A DNA stretch of 64,000 nucleotides, from positions 2,046,001 through 2,110,000 of the forward strand of contig NZ_JABAIA010000002.1 in the NCBI RefSeq assembly GCF_012641275.1, read 5' to 3'. The notes beneath the pieces are model-generated. The model did not search any database. It saw nothing but the letters and a program-made list of their open reading frames with translations, and was not told the DNA's origin. This DNA comes from Chitinophaga varians. GTDB taxonomy: Bacteria > Bacteroidota > Bacteroidia > Chitinophagales > Chitinophagaceae. The position numbers were made by a program, and so were the translations under genes. Of this stretch, positions 28,501 to 35,090 are shown one piece after another; position 1 is the first letter of the stretch, and each line of letters opens with the position of its first letter.

Positions 28501-29718
28501 ATACGGAAAGACCGTAAATATGGCGCGGGCGGCAGGTTGCAGGAATCTGAAAATACCAGGTTCATCTATGATGAAGAAGGTAATCTGTCGAAGAAAATCG
28601 TGAATACGGCCCCGGCAGGCACCGGAGTATGGGAATACGAATGGTATGGCAACGGGATGCTGAAACAGGTGACGCGCCCGGACCGTCAGACACTCACCTT
28701 TCAATACGATGCGTTAGGCAGAAGGACCAGCAAAAAGTACAAAGGTGAGGTAACACGGTTCGTCTGGAACGGGAACACGCCATTGCATGAATGGAGTTAT
28801 CCTGCAGCAGATATCCCCACGATGACGATTGACGAGGCGGGAAATATACAACAGAGCCACCCGGAGCCCGTGCCATCTGAAACCCTTGTTACCTGGGTGT
28901 TTGAAGAAGGAAGGCAGGCGCCGGCCGCCAAAATCGTCCGGGGAAAACAGTATTCCATTATCGCTGATTACCTGGGCACGCCCACCGAGGCATATGATGA
29001 AACCGGCCAGCAGGTGTGGTCCTGTGAGTTGGATATTTATGGGAAGGTGCGTAAATTGAGCGGGGACAAGGCTTTTGTTCCCTTCCGGTACCAGGGGCAA
29101 TATGAGGATGCAGAGACAGGTCTGTATTACAACCGCTTCAGGTACTACAGCCCGGAAGAAGGCTGTTACATCAGCCAGGACCCGATTGGGCTGGCCGGCG
29201 GTATCAGGCCTTATGGATATGTGGACGATCCCCTTAGCTGGGTAGACCCTGCAGGGTTGGCTGCCATACCCAGTCTGGCTGACCTCAAATATGCGGCACA
29301 GCATACGCTCGATTTCTCCACCGCCAAAGACGGCGCGGTGTTTTGGTCTGGCAATAACACCCACACCAATATGCTGGCCGCTCAGCAATGGGCCGCCGCC
29401 AATGGCAAAACAACGCTGGAACAGACGGTCGGCGGACAGTATCTGAACGACCTCGATCTGTTTGGGCCACACAGCACGCTAACAGGCCAGGAAGCCGCAG
29501 AAGTGTGGGACATCGCCTCTAAAAGATTTGCGGAAGATGCGTCCGGCGATGTACATGTATTTTCAACGAATGCCAAAAAGATAAACAAATGGGGAAACCT
29601 GAGAACATGGTGGCGCATCGAATTGCCGGCATTGTTGAAGAATACAAAAGTTAACAATATCTTCAGGATGAAAAAAGATGGCACCAAATCCAAAACAGGA
29701 CATGTCAAGTGCCGGTAA
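25552..29718 (+). CDS. RHS polymorphic toxin with PAAR-like N-terminus and CD38/ADP-ribosyl-cyclase-like tip
   Basis: This is a 1388-residue protein without a signal peptide. The N-terminus (about 1-150) is PAAR-like (GFPIPLPHPYIG, SGHMLMTCNDIGIP). A DUF6531 segment follows (about 205-290, FELPGPVALKWERSWNSDS), then many YD repeats, and an RHS core (LYYNRFRYYSPEEGCYISQDP, near 1195-1211). The tip (about 1235-1388) resembles ADP-ribosyl cyclases such as CD38: VFWSG at 1263-1267, TLEQT at 1288-1292, EVWDIASKRFAED with Trp1319, and WWRIELP with Glu1357, matching CD38 TLEDT, VFWKTVSRRFAEA and the catalytic Glu region. NAD depletion in target cells is therefore likely (inference). It is followed by an immunity candidate. 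Delivery probably needs a type VI-like apparatus not in this window. Confidence 0.88.
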   Translation: MLLSNKHFTPVIGLDIHIVILLGFPIPLPHPYIGLVVDPMDYVPFIGATTKVNHVPRGKSDTSGKIIILFHIPMGGPFLLAPMIGHDSVNFFGSKKVKVEGNLMSPSGHMLMTCNDIGIPLSLQPGKKFIPIPSLYLPTSFSIPLSFGKPVMVGGPYVPDWAGVLLNLIMSYGFGAMMKGLGKAGKKAMTRLNKALKKKLGSNKLSKFLCKKGFEPVDLVQGIVIYDGTDFELPGPVALKWERSWNSDSDFEGLLGHGTHMSYDMRVVELEEEAATVVVLGDGRCAVFDQLSYSGESDYNRHERMTLTRTATDEFELFDYAQRLTYTFRKQPGEQQFRLITITNEAGFFISLHYANNCLLRVIDSAGRHLHIDSDNAGRITRVTVRHRGEQKVLVNYAYNDAGDLVEITDALSQSVRIQYRHHLMVSKTDRNGQTFYWEYDKENRCTHTWGDGGLLEGRIAYYPQHGYNLVTNSLGHTTTYYYTPDFVVEQIKDPVGSSTFFSYTEHFEVYRITDPEGNVTGYTYDEHGNQTSIIQPDGSEYTFVYDPEHRLILSGDPEGATRTFIYYRESGLLHTLTEADGRIQIFRYNDRHLLSMVENEQEDKTWLTYDADYNLHALTLPDGGKAVWEYDAWGQCTNSVNPLGQEQLFRYDVLGRITDVKLPDGNRVELQYNAYEDVVSVKDKHQQVRFGYTALGSLKTREENGTKIHFTYNTEEQLTRLVNEHGESYSFQRNRRGDVVSETGFDGLTRHYERDSAGKVIKIQRPGQRWTTYEYDYNGRIIRSAYSDGTWETYNYNRNGLLTEAENEHNTIRLARDVAGRITQEWQNGHAVTRSYDRNGRCKTIQSSIGADIRLHRNNLGEVTTMEASAAEGEDAWTAHIQRNAFGLEIERTLPGGIKSTWTYDSGAMPASHIVQSGSRTTRSRQYHWDANQRLKQIVNGLSKGTAKFGYDDLGNLAWGQYEDGQYDYRLPDKTGNLHKTQIRKDRKYGAGGRLQESENTRFIYDEEGNLSKKIVNTAPAGTGVWEYEWYGNGMLKQVTRPDRQTLTFQYDALGRRTSKKYKGEVTRFVWNGNTPLHEWSYPAADIPTMTIDEAGNIQQSHPEPVPSETLVTWVFEEGRQAPAAKIVRGKQYSIIADYLGTPTEAYDETGQQVWSCELDIYGKVRKLSGDKAFVPFRYQGQYEDAETGLYYNRFRYYSPEEGCYISQDPIGLAGGIRPYGYVDDPLSWVDPAGLAAIPSLADLKYAAQHTLDFSTAKDGAVFWSGNNTHTNMLAAQQWAAANGKTTLEQTVGGQYLNDLDLFGPHSTLTGQEAAEVWDIASKRFAEDASGDVHVFSTNAKKINKWGNLRTWWRIELPALLKNTKVNNIFRMKKDGTKSKTGHVKCR

Positions 29719-29738
29719 TAAGTATAAAAACATTCGTT

Positions 29739-30050
29739 ATGAACAAGGACGCATTAGCACAAATACAACAACTGAAATCGGATGTTAACGGTGTACACCG
29801 GTTTGTGGATGGTGAAAATAAATATGGCCTGTTGATTATCGCCAGGGGAGAGCTGTTGTTTTTTCAGGAGAATGACAAGGCGTTGATATGTGATGTGTCG
29901 GCAAGATATGCGCTGATAAACCCTGCTACCATCAAAAAGTGGGACAATGGCGATAAAATTTCCGACGCCGAACGCGAAGAGATCGTGCAGAAAATTATCC
30001 TCTATTATAAAAAAGCCTACCGGGACGATTTAAAGATTTTTAAGGAATGA
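29739..30050 (+). CDS. Probable immunity protein for the ADP-ribosyl-cyclase-like toxin
   Basis: This small cytoplasmic protein has 103 residues from ATG 29739. An in-frame start at 29709 would overlap the toxin gene by 10 bp and is less natural. It is mixed alpha/beta (GLLIIARGELLFFQENDKAL) with a lysine-rich C-terminal helix. No known family was recognised by eye. Its place directly behind the toxin tip is the evidence for immunity function. It overlaps the next gene by 4 bp (ATGA), so the two are translationally coupled. Confidence 0.65.
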   Translation: MNKDALAQIQQLKSDVNGVHRFVDGENKYGLLIIARGELLFFQENDKALICDVSARYALINPATIKKWDNGDKISDAEREEIVQKIILYYKKAYRDDLKIFKE

Positions 30051-30448
30051 GGCAGCACAGAATATGTTTATTTATCGGTCTTATCTTAATGGCGGCTTCA
30101 GGATATAAACTGAAGCAATCTGTTGATTTCATCCGAAGCAGCGAACAGGTGAGGGGTACGGTCACATCGCTGGTAAAAGATAATGACGATACCTATTCCC
30201 CGGTTTTTACAATAGACACTAAAACGGACGGACAGATCGTTTATCACCATCTGGCAGGGAGCAGTCCGTCTGCATGGGATGTGGGAGAAGGGGCGGATTT
30301 TCTGTACAAAGAGGGCAGTCCGGATTCCATTACCATGATGAGCTATTTCTGGCTGTTCGGCTGGTCCATCGTTTTAATGGCCATTGCCCTTCCGTTGTTG
30401 ATTCTCAGTGCCGGTTATTTTCTTCTCAGGCCGTTACTCACTATTTAA
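30047..30448 (+). CDS. Small two-helix membrane protein, DUF3592-like
   Basis: This 133-residue protein has membrane segments at about 6-22 and 100-127 flanking a small beta domain (VRGTVTSLVKDNDDTYSPVFTI). That is the DUF3592 layout. Its start overlaps the stop of the immunity candidate by 4 bp, and the next gene encodes a second protein of the same architecture. Duplicated membrane proteins behind a toxin can be further immunity proteins, but this is only positional inference. Confidence 0.65.
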   Translation: MRQHRICLFIGLILMAASGYKLKQSVDFIRSSEQVRGTVTSLVKDNDDTYSPVFTIDTKTDGQIVYHHLAGSSPSAWDVGEGADFLYKEGSPDSITMMSYFWLFGWSIVLMAIALPLLILSAGYFLLRPLLTI

Positions 30449-30458
30449 TGCAAAGCAG

Positions 30459-30869
30459 ATGGTCATATATCTCATTGTGGTAATCATTGGCGCTTTATTG
30501 TTCATGAGTGCTGTAGCGGGGCTGAAAAGTAAACTGGCTTTTGTAAAAAACGGAGAACGCGCTACGGGCACCATTGTACGGGTCGATGAAAAAACAGACG
30601 AAGACGGCACTTACTATTACCCTGTTTTTGACATCCCTTCCGCCAAACATGGCATAATGACGTACAGCCATTCCACAGGACGTTCCACCCCTGTCTGGCA
30701 GGTAGGGGATACGGCTGTATTCATTTTCATGCCGGGCAAACCGGACACCGTACGGTTTCTTAAATACACGGAGATTTTCTGGGGGCCGATGTTGCTGCTG
30801 GCGACTGCAGCCGATCTTTTATTGATTGGCGGAGGCTATTTCCTGATACGTGGCCTCTTTGGCTTTTAG
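30459..30869 (+). CDS. Small two-helix membrane protein, DUF3592-like (second copy)
   Basis: Start ATG 30459 (MVIYLIVVIIGALLF) lies 10 bp after the previous stop. A longer frame from 30408 overlaps the previous gene by 41 bp and only adds an unlikely extension. The 136-residue protein has helices at about 2-18 and 105-130 and a middle beta domain (ATGTIVRVDEKTDEDGTYY) parallel to that of the gene before it, so the pair looks like a diverged duplication. It ends 7 bp from the convergent HxlR gene. Confidence 0.65.
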   Translation: MVIYLIVVIIGALLFMSAVAGLKSKLAFVKNGERATGTIVRVDEKTDEDGTYYYPVFDIPSAKHGIMTYSHSTGRSTPVWQVGDTAVFIFMPGKPDTVRFLKYTEIFWGPMLLLATAADLLLIGGGYFLIRGLFGF

Positions 30870-30876
30870 TAGTATG

Positions 30877-31212
30877 CTACTGTGCTCCCTTTGTAAGCAG
30901 ATTGTCCCCCCATTTTTCCATCATGTCCACCAGGGGGAGCAGTGACTCGCCCAGCTCGGTCAGAAAGTATTCCACTTTCGGCGGCAGTTCCGGATAGATG
31001 ATTTTTCTGACAACACCATGCTGTTCCAGTTCTTTTAACTGCAGGTTTAACACACGCTTGCTGGCGGCAGGGTTTTGCCGGGCCAGCTCGCTGGGCCGGT
31101 GTATGCCCTTATGGATCGCATTAATTAAACAGGGTTTCCATTTCCCCCCGATAATCTCCAGTGTCATGCCAATACCACAACTCAGGTCCTTTGGATTTTT
31201 CTTTTCGTACAT
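30877..31212 (-). CDS. HxlR-family winged-helix transcriptional regulator
   Basis: This 111-residue protein carries the HxlR pattern: SCGIGMTLEIIGGKWKPCLI near the N-terminus with a conserved Cys often used for redox or electrophile sensing, HRPSELARQNPAASKRVLNLQLKEL recognition region, and VEYFLTELGESLLP. It is transcribed away from the tandem SnoaL gene at 31354, with 141 bp between the two starts, so it most likely controls that gene. Confidence 0.9.
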   Translation of the reverse strand: MYEKKNPKDLSCGIGMTLEIIGGKWKPCLINAIHKGIHRPSELARQNPAASKRVLNLQLKELEQHGVVRKIIYPELPPKVEYFLTELGESLLPLVDMMEKWGDNLLTKGAQ

Positions 31213-31353
31213 CTTTTTACCCTTATGACTGCAAATTTAGGGGATATGTCCCGAAACAGGCATAGGGGCAAAATTTTCACTATGACAATATTTTTGCCCT
31301 TATTTTTTGCGCTGTGACGCGGCGATACCTTTGTTCCACTAAATATCAGACAG

Positions 31354-32130
31354 ATGGAATTATTAACGTTGTCCAACAGGGACAAAGCAGAGGCGATCCA
31401 AAACAGTATCGAAACAGCCACACTGGAAGAAACCGGATTAATACACCCTGTGTCATACAAACAGCATAATCCCCACGTGGCGACCGGCCTCCAGGCCATC
31501 CTCGGATTGCATGAACAGATGCCGATGGAAAAAGTATATACCAATGTGGTGCGCAAGTTCCAGGACGGCGATATCGGGTTTGTACATGTGGATTATTACC
31601 TGTTCGGACCTACAGTGGCTTTCGATATTCACCGTTTTGAAGAAGGGATAAGCGTAGAGCATTGGGACAATCTCCAGGCAAATCCCTTAAAACGCAATAA
31701 GAGCGGAAGGACCATGACAGACGGTAAAACCAAGGCGACAGACCACCACAAAACGGCATCCAACAAAGCGCTTGCCCGGAATTTTGTGCAGGAAGTGCTG
31801 ATCGAAGGCAATGCCGAACGCCTGTCCGCCTACTTTAAGGGGGACGAGCTTATTCAGCATAATCCGCATATGGGAGATGGCGTCAGTGAATTTTTTCGGG
31901 TGCTGGAGCAATGGAAAAGAGAAGAGCGGCCACAGGTATACCATACCATACATCGCGTACTGGGAGAAGGAAATTTTGTATTGGTACTGAGTGAAGGATA
32001 CCTGCATGGCCTACATTCCGCTTTTTATGACTTGTACCGGATAGAGAACGACCGGATCGTTGAACACTGGGATGTTGTTGAGGAAATACCGCCAATGGAT
32101 AAACGAAAAAACGACAATGGTAAATTCTAA
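31354..32130 (+). CDS. Tandem SnoaL-like (NTF2 fold) protein
   Basis: This 258-residue protein contains two copies of one SnoaL/NTF2-like domain. Copy 1 is at about 8-112 (YKQHNPHVATGLQ, IGFVHVDYYLFGPTVAFDIHRFEEG, VEHWDNLQ). Copy 2 is at about 135-250 (LIQHNPHMGDGVSEF, FVLVLSEGYLHGLHSAFYDLYRIEND, VEHWDVVEEI). The two are joined by a charged linker (RNKSGRTMTDGKTKATDHH). Such domains are found in small hydrolases, isomerases and detoxification proteins; the substrate is unknown. It is divergent from an HxlR regulator. It ends 6 bp from the convergent terpene synthase gene. Confidence 0.8.
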   Translation: MELLTLSNRDKAEAIQNSIETATLEETGLIHPVSYKQHNPHVATGLQAILGLHEQMPMEKVYTNVVRKFQDGDIGFVHVDYYLFGPTVAFDIHRFEEGISVEHWDNLQANPLKRNKSGRTMTDGKTKATDHHKTASNKALARNFVQEVLIEGNAERLSAYFKGDELIQHNPHMGDGVSEFFRVLEQWKREERPQVYHTIHRVLGEGNFVLVLSEGYLHGLHSAFYDLYRIENDRIVEHWDVVEEIPPMDKRKNDNGKF

Positions 32131-32136
32131 AACTGC

Positions 32137-33084
32137 CTAAAGGATTGTCCGCCCGTTAGCCTGGTCTTCATCGATATCGGATTTTTGCAGGTAACGCATC
32201 TTCCTGCTTTCGTTGCAGTACCTGACAGAGCCGGATTGAACATACTTGAAATAAAGCACGGCGCGCGGACAGGTTGCGGCTAAACGGTTACAGGCTTCTT
32301 CCATCCTGGCTTCATAGTCATAGAATAACCGGATGCTTTTGTTGATGGCTTCTTCTTCGCTACAATGATCGGCCCTGCGGACCACATAGACCAGGTTGGT
32401 ATAATCCGAGATTTCTGCTTTGTGGGCGTTTAAGTTATAGAGGTCCAGCAGAATGCCGATACACATGCTGGAGTATTCAAATATTTCCGCAAATTCCGGG
32501 CTATAAAACATGGACATCTCCAGATCGTCCTGTGTGTCATACAACAGCGAAAATATTACCCACATGGCGACATTAAAATGCCGGTAGCTCAGGTACTCCT
32601 GTACGCTGATGACTTTCTTGTGTGCTTCTGTAATGCGCAGCTGTATGACAGCATTCAGGTACCTTTTTACTTCATTCCTGAATAGATTTTTCGCGTCCTC
32701 CTGCCAGTCGGTACGTGCACAAAATTCAGTCACTGGGGCAAACAGTTTATCTCCGTTGGGTATTCCTTCCAGCGCGGCGGTATATCTGTCGCTGATTTGT
32801 TGAATGTGGTCCAGATCTATGGAATTATCGAAATACAGGTCATCTATCAGGGCCCAGTAGGCAAAGTACCTGCTGATGGCCTTGAGCTTTTGGGTATCTC
32901 CCAACGGGTAGATATATATGCAATACAGTGCGCCGGCAGCCATATAGTCTCCGTATTGCGCCGTGTTCCGGTTTAAGATATGAAAGGCATCTGTTTGAAA
33001 GAAATTTTTGATGTCAGTGGTAATTTCCTCCATGTGTGCATGCGTCATAACGGGAAAACGGGAAATTAGCAATGGGATTTCCAT
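32137..33084 (-). CDS. Class I terpene synthase-like protein with degenerate NSE motif
   Basis: This 315-residue helical protein has the bacterial terpene synthase landmarks. The aspartate-rich motif is DDLYFD (Asp81, Asp82, Asp86). Arg168 in YLSYRHF lies 46 residues before the second metal region, where the pyrophosphate sensor Arg is expected, and Arg288-Tyr289 in SGSVRYC forms the usual C-terminal RY pair. The NSE triad, normally (N/D)DxxSxxxE, is degenerate here: LLDLYNLNAHKAE keeps Asp214 but has Asn217 and His221 in place of Ser and Glu. It may be an atypical cyclase or an inactive relative. No prenyltransferase or P450 gene is adjacent. It appears monocistronic. Confidence 0.75.
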   Translation of the reverse strand: MEIPLLISRFPVMTHAHMEEITTDIKNFFQTDAFHILNRNTAQYGDYMAAGALYCIYIYPLGDTQKLKAISRYFAYWALIDDLYFDNSIDLDHIQQISDRYTAALEGIPNGDKLFAPVTEFCARTDWQEDAKNLFRNEVKRYLNAVIQLRITEAHKKVISVQEYLSYRHFNVAMWVIFSLLYDTQDDLEMSMFYSPEFAEIFEYSSMCIGILLDLYNLNAHKAEISDYTNLVYVVRRADHCSEEEAINKSIRLFYDYEARMEEACNRLAATCPRAVLYFKYVQSGSVRYCNESRKMRYLQKSDIDEDQANGRTIL

Positions 33085-33216
33085 ATGGGCCGAACATTTA
33101 CGATGGTTAAAATGAGGAACATGTCACATTTACGATAGCGAATTTAATAGTTCGGGACTGTTATTGGATTGCAGTGGGCCGCACGTCAAAGCGGGCTGTG
33201 CTGGGGACTATTTTCA

Positions 33217-33260
33217 TAAAAACACCAATGGCCGGTACACCCCGGCCGTTGGTGTTTTTA
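33217..33260 (-). terminator. Strong terminator downstream of the Crp-type gene
   Basis: Nineteen-base arms (taaaaacaccaatggccgg and ccggccgttggtgttttta, one G-T type mismatch) enclose a 6-base loop. It lies 31 bp past the end of the minus-strand Crp gene and upstream of the terpene synthase start, so it separates the two transcripts. Confidence 0.85.
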
Positions 33261-33291
33261 TAGTTGCCATTATCAGGCAAGTGGGAGTGCT

Positions 33292-33861
33292 TTACCTGAT
33301 TTCCCGCCTGATCCGGCTGAGCGATTGCGGCGTAATTTGTAAGTACGATGCAATAAATTGCTGTGGTACCTGCAGGGCGAGGTCCGGATAACGTTTCAAA
33401 AACTCGAGGTATTTTGTTTTGGCATCGCCGAAGTTCAGGAAATCGTTGTCTTTTATTTTAGTCAGCAGCGCGGCTTCTGAAACTGTTTTGACGAAGATGT
33501 ACAGATTAGGTATTTCAAGGCTCAGCTTCTCGATGGTGGATTTGCGGATGGCGTAAACCATTGTGTCTACCACGGCCTGTATTGGATTGGGAGAGGGCTT
33601 TAAGGAATAATAACTTTCCAGGTCGGCGAGAAACTGTTTTTCCCTGGCGAAGTATTTCGTCACCTCGTCACCGGCGGGCGTCACCGTATACAGCCGCAGG
33701 ATACCACTTTCCACGAAGGCAATTTCATGGGCGATATCACCTTCCTTCTGAAAGTGTTCCCCCGATTTTAGCTGCTTCTTTCTGAACTGACGGGAAAAAT
33801 ATTCAATATCCTTTGGAGAGAGGATACCGCCAAATGCCAGTGATGAAGTGAGTTTGTCCAT
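33292..33861 (-). CDS. Crp/Fnr-family transcriptional regulator
   Basis: This 189-residue protein has an N-terminal cyclic-nucleotide-binding-like beta barrel (about 25-115: LKSGEHFQKEGDIAHEIAFVESGILRLY) and a C-terminal helix-turn-helix (about 140-189: YLEFLKRYPDLALQVPQQFIASYLQITPQSLSRIRR). This is the short form common in Bacteroidota. The start codon directly abuts the stop of the frameshifted reductase gene upstream (0 bp gap), so the two form one transcript. The regulator probably controls that reductase or nearby genes. The effector is unknown. Confidence 0.9.
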   Translation of the reverse strand: MDKLTSSLAFGGILSPKDIEYFSRQFRKKQLKSGEHFQKEGDIAHEIAFVESGILRLYTVTPAGDEVTKYFAREKQFLADLESYYSLKPSPNPIQAVVDTMVYAIRKSTIEKLSLEIPNLYIFVKTVSEAALLTKIKDNDFLNFGDAKTKYLEFLKRYPDLALQVPQQFIASYLQITPQSLSRIRREIR

Positions 33862-34889
33862 CTATTTTACGATTCCTGTTTCAAAGATACTTTTTGCGCA
33901 CGACAATACTGCCTCCTGCGTGGACACCGGTTGCCATTGCAGTTCCCGTCTGGCTTTGGCGGCATCTACCTGCCTTTTGACACCAAGGTCCAAAAGGATA
34001 GGGGCCAGCGTGGCGTCGAATTTTGCCAACAGTCTGACCAGAAAATTGGGCATCTCCCTGGATGGGAGCTTCCTTCCAGGGTAGGCTTTTTTCAATATCT
34101 GCGCGATGTCTTTCATCATCAGAAACCCGGCAGAGGCCAGGTAACGGTTATGCGCCGCCTCCGGTATTTCCATGGCAAGAACAAGCGCATCGGCGGCGGA
34201 GCGCACGTCCACTATTTCAAATCCTATTTTGGGAAGGGCGGGCATGCTGCCGTCCAGCATCTTGATAATAATATTGGCGGAAGTGCCAAAATCCTTCTCC
34301 AGTACAGGTCCCAGGATGGCGCCGGGTAAAACGGTCACGAGCTCCAGGCCCGACTGGTCTTCCCGGATAAAGTCCCACGCTGCCTTTTCTGCTATCGCTT
34401 TACTTTTAAAGTAGGGGTGAGATCTTTGGTATTGTTGACGTTGCTCCAGTCGGCTTCGGTATACACTTTCCCCAGCTGTTGCGGTGTTTTGCCATGTGTA
34501 ACGGCTGCGCTGGACGAGGTCAGCACAACCCGTTTTACCTTGTTGGCGGCTGCCGCTGTCAGGATGTTTAACACGCCTTCTCTGGCGGGAACAATGATAT
34601 CGTCCTCATGTCCGGGCAACTCACGGGGAAAAGGGGAGGCCACATGCTGCACAAAATCGATGCCTTTTGTCAGCTCAAACCATTGCGTTTTATCCTGCAG
34701 GTCGGCCTGTGCAAACGTTAAACGGTGAATATGCGGGGTATGCCGGGCGATCACTTCCCTGATGGCCGCCGCACGGTCCATATCCCGGAGGGTGCCTGTC
34801 ACCTGGTATCCTTTTTCCAGCAGCCGGATAGCGGTATGAGAGCCCAGAAAGCCGGTCACGCCGGTTAATAAAACACGTTGGCTGTTCAT
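33862..34889 (-). pseudogene. NAD-dependent epimerase/dehydratase (dihydroflavonol-reductase-like), frameshifted
   Basis: Two minus-strand frames together make one short-chain reductase. The first part (ATG at 34889) has the Rossmann start RVLLTGVTGFLGSHTAIRLLEKG and VVLTSSSAAVTHG, then runs out of frame after DLTP. Reading the next frame restores YFKSKAIAEKAAWDF, the expected YxxxK catalytic pair, and continues through VTVLPGAILGPVL to the stop at 33862. The break lies at the four-G run 34414-34417; one extra G (a C in the gene) repairs it. This is either a real inactivating mutation or a homopolymer sequencing error. The repaired protein would have about 342 residues. It is co-transcribed with the Crp-type gene. 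Confidence 0.85.
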
Positions 34890-35090
34890 GATTTTAATTT
34901 TAAACAAAATTGATACGGCCACGCCAACCGGCAATTACCATTTGGTAAGAAATTTCACAGGATGCTTACATTTTCACTGCGATGTTAATGCAATTAAATA
35001 GGATATACTTGCTATATTTATACCTATAAACCATGTCTTTTTACTCCCTGTTCCTGCCGAAAACCTTTCATAACGAGAACGCATTAACCT

